Shown here: positions 62,860 to 64,000 of the stretch, piece by piece | Numbering within the stretch: position 1 is the stretch's first letter | How the letters are laid out: the number at the start of each line of letters is the position of its first letter | From: Apostichopus japonicus | Lineage: Eukaryota; Echinodermata; Holothuroidea; Aspidochirotida; Stichopodidae | DNA length: 64,000 nucleotides | NCBI RefSeq assembly: GCF_037975245.1 | Contig: NC_092566.1 | Location: 436,001 to 500,000 of the forward strand | Reading direction: 5' to 3' | Position numbers and translations under genes: made by a program | Notes under the pieces: generated by a model | Told to the model about the DNA's origin: nothing | The model's database searches: none | What the model saw: only the letters and a program-made list of their open reading frames with translations

Positions 62860-63193
62860 AGCACTCCGTCAGCAAAGTTTATCACTTGATCAGCAAATTT
62901 ATCACTCCGCTGAAAGTTCATCACTCCTAATTTTTTAATTGACGGAGTCAAGTCAAGTCAAATCATTGTAATTTAGTTTTATTTGTAAAGAGAATCGACA
63001 GAGAAGAAATTATACCGAATCAATAATCAAATCCTATCTCGTCAAATTGTTTTTCTGTGAACTCATTGTTTTCTTCCGTTCGAGACATCTCCTGAAGAAG
63101 CATAAATACGGCATCAAGATATCCCAGTACCTTTCTATCGCGAGTCCCGATATAGTTTTACTATCGGAGGAGCGGGCTCGACACAATATTACA
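62860..63193 (+). mobile_element. probable 5' LTR of an LTR retrotransposon (left boundary uncertain)
   Basis: The right boundary is supported: sequence ending ATTACA is followed at once by TGGTGGAGGAGCGG, as expected for an LTR ending in CA next to a primer-binding site. A TATA-like CATAAATACGG lies about 90 bases inside. The left boundary is not resolved, because the 3' LTR is outside the window; TG dinucleotides at 62858, 62967 and 62982 are options. The left part includes three degenerate about 20-bp repeats (ATCACT...CAGCAAA) between ACTCCGTCA (62863-62871) and TGACGGAGT (62940-62948). Confidence 0.5.
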
Positions 63194-63211
63194 TGGTGGA
63201 GGAGCGGTTGC
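63194..63211 (+). other. tRNA primer-binding site of the LTR retrotransposon
   Basis: TGGTGGAGGAGCGGTTGC starts with TGG, complementary to the universal CCA 3' end of tRNA, immediately after the CA of the LTR. The tRNA species cannot be named by eye. Confidence 0.5.
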
Positions 63212-63878
63212 TTTCTTCAGGAACAAAACGGTAACGGAACTTTCACAACTTCGTTCGTTACGATCAATAACGAACAGAAGGATTTTTTTTTTGGCCCGAA
63301 GACCTAACGAGGAATGCAACGCATGTTCACGACCTACCCTAACGGAAACACTCTACGAGGGAAGTCAGCCTTTACTAGCCTAAGCCTGTACAACGGACGC
63401 TGGAACCACTGAATCTGTACACTAACGTTATTCAACCCAGCATGCAGTTCGCGTTTGAACATTCGCGCAACTAGTACGTAGTTAGTCATACTACAGCTCT
63501 AAACATCAGAACTGAACATTTTCGCGATCTAAGCCTCTACCCGATGTTAACGGCGAACGAATCTGCAGCATACGAGATGTAGGCTCACCTGCTACTACCT
63601 ACCTGCTACTACCTACCTACTACTACTACTACTAACCGAGGGACTTCAGTCATCGTTTGCAGTTCCACTACCAGTTCTTAGTTAAACTTAAGGGTGAGTG
63701 AAATCATGCCAATTTGTATCCCAACCCCTATTTGAGATCAGAGTGTAACGATAAGTTATTTTAATCGTGTCCATGTATTGCATATTTGTTATTTGTATTT
63801 AATTGCGGTCGATAGTGTGTTCAATTGAGTAGAGGCACATGTTGTATACTCGTAACTAGCCTAATTGTATGCGGCATA
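63212..63878 (+). other. leader between primer-binding site and gag-like frame
   Basis: About 670 bases without a long plus-strand frame. Contains a TAC/CTAC microsatellite at 63590-63635 (CTACTACCTACC and TACTACTACTACTAC). An untranslated leader of this length is long but not unusual for LTR elements. Confidence 0.4.
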
Positions 63879-64000
63879 ATGTCCGTCAGTGAACAGGAAA
63901 CTTCGACCTCTGTTAATGTTATGCAGAAACATAGGCCCACTGATTTTTTGCCATCACGATTTCAGGGCGATGTAATTGATGCAGATTTAGCCGAAGCTCA
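63879..64000 (+). CDS. start of a gag-like frame, cut by the window edge
   Basis: From ATG at 63879 the frame is open for 40 codons to the last base. It begins MSVSEQETSTSVN, with RPTDFLPSRFQGDV further on. A hydrophilic Ser/Thr/Glu-rich start followed by a small aromatic motif fits the beginning of a Gypsy-type gag, and its position after an LTR end and primer-binding site supports that. Only the extreme N-terminus is visible, so the family cannot be fixed, and a first exon of a host gene is not excluded. Confidence 0.45.
   Translation, partial: MSVSEQETSTSVNVMQKHRPTDFLPSRFQGDVIDADLAEA

Noticed and set aside
1-64000. CRISPR array suggested by regular repeats
   Set aside because: The arrays are contiguous minisatellites without unique spacers, in animal-type DNA with introns.

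Overview
This window looks like gene-poor genomic DNA from an animal, most likely a marine invertebrate. It is AT-rich, intron-like, and crowded with minisatellites, short inverted-repeat transposons and SINE-like insertions. There is no bacterial-style gene packing and there are no operons. The only protein-coding sequence I recognise with confidence is one large exon on the minus strand (25962-27405). It ends in a complete eight-cysteine CXXC zinc finger of the TET/CXXC4/CXXC5 class. In invertebrates, where TET is usually a single gene that still carries its CXXC finger, this is best read as the 5' CXXC exon of TET. The exon has a textbook splice acceptor and a donor in the right frame. An echinoderm-like or other invertebrate deuterostome source is a guess from overall character, not proven here.

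Layout. 1-1065 holds two adjoining minisatellites (36-bp and 34-bp units). 1065-25900 is repeat-rich, non-coding sequence with several small tandem arrays and at least two MITE-like elements; if the TET reading is right it is the large intron downstream of the CXXC exon. 25962-27405 is the CXXC exon. 27406-29100 runs upstream to a strong ZNF143/STAF-type promoter element (29002-29022), a plausible TET promoter. 29100-49250 is non-coding and holds two inverted copies of a SINE whose head is U2 snRNA (35.1 and 39.6 kb), a TTAA-flanked piggyBac-like MITE (37.6-38.2 kb) and a CpG-rich, broken coding-like block (36.9-37.5 kb). 49255-51322 is a 33-bp satellite with higher-order structure. 51323-61300 is non-coding with a head-to-head telomere-repeat island, G-rich minisatellites and one more candidate inverted-repeat element. 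61300-62145 is an 82-bp satellite. The right edge (about 62860-64000) looks like the 5' end of an LTR retrotransposon: LTR end, primer-binding site, leader, and the first 40 codons of a gag-like reading frame running off the window.

Most open frames of 60-130 codons here lack codon structure, family resemblance or splice signals and were not annotated as genes. A few short frames that look more protein-like than their surroundings (24858, 55405, 62552, and the 36.9-37.5 kb block) are listed with low confidence. The most interesting items are the U2-headed SINE with clear target-site duplications, the TET CXXC exon with its candidate promoter, and the satellites with higher-order repeat structure.
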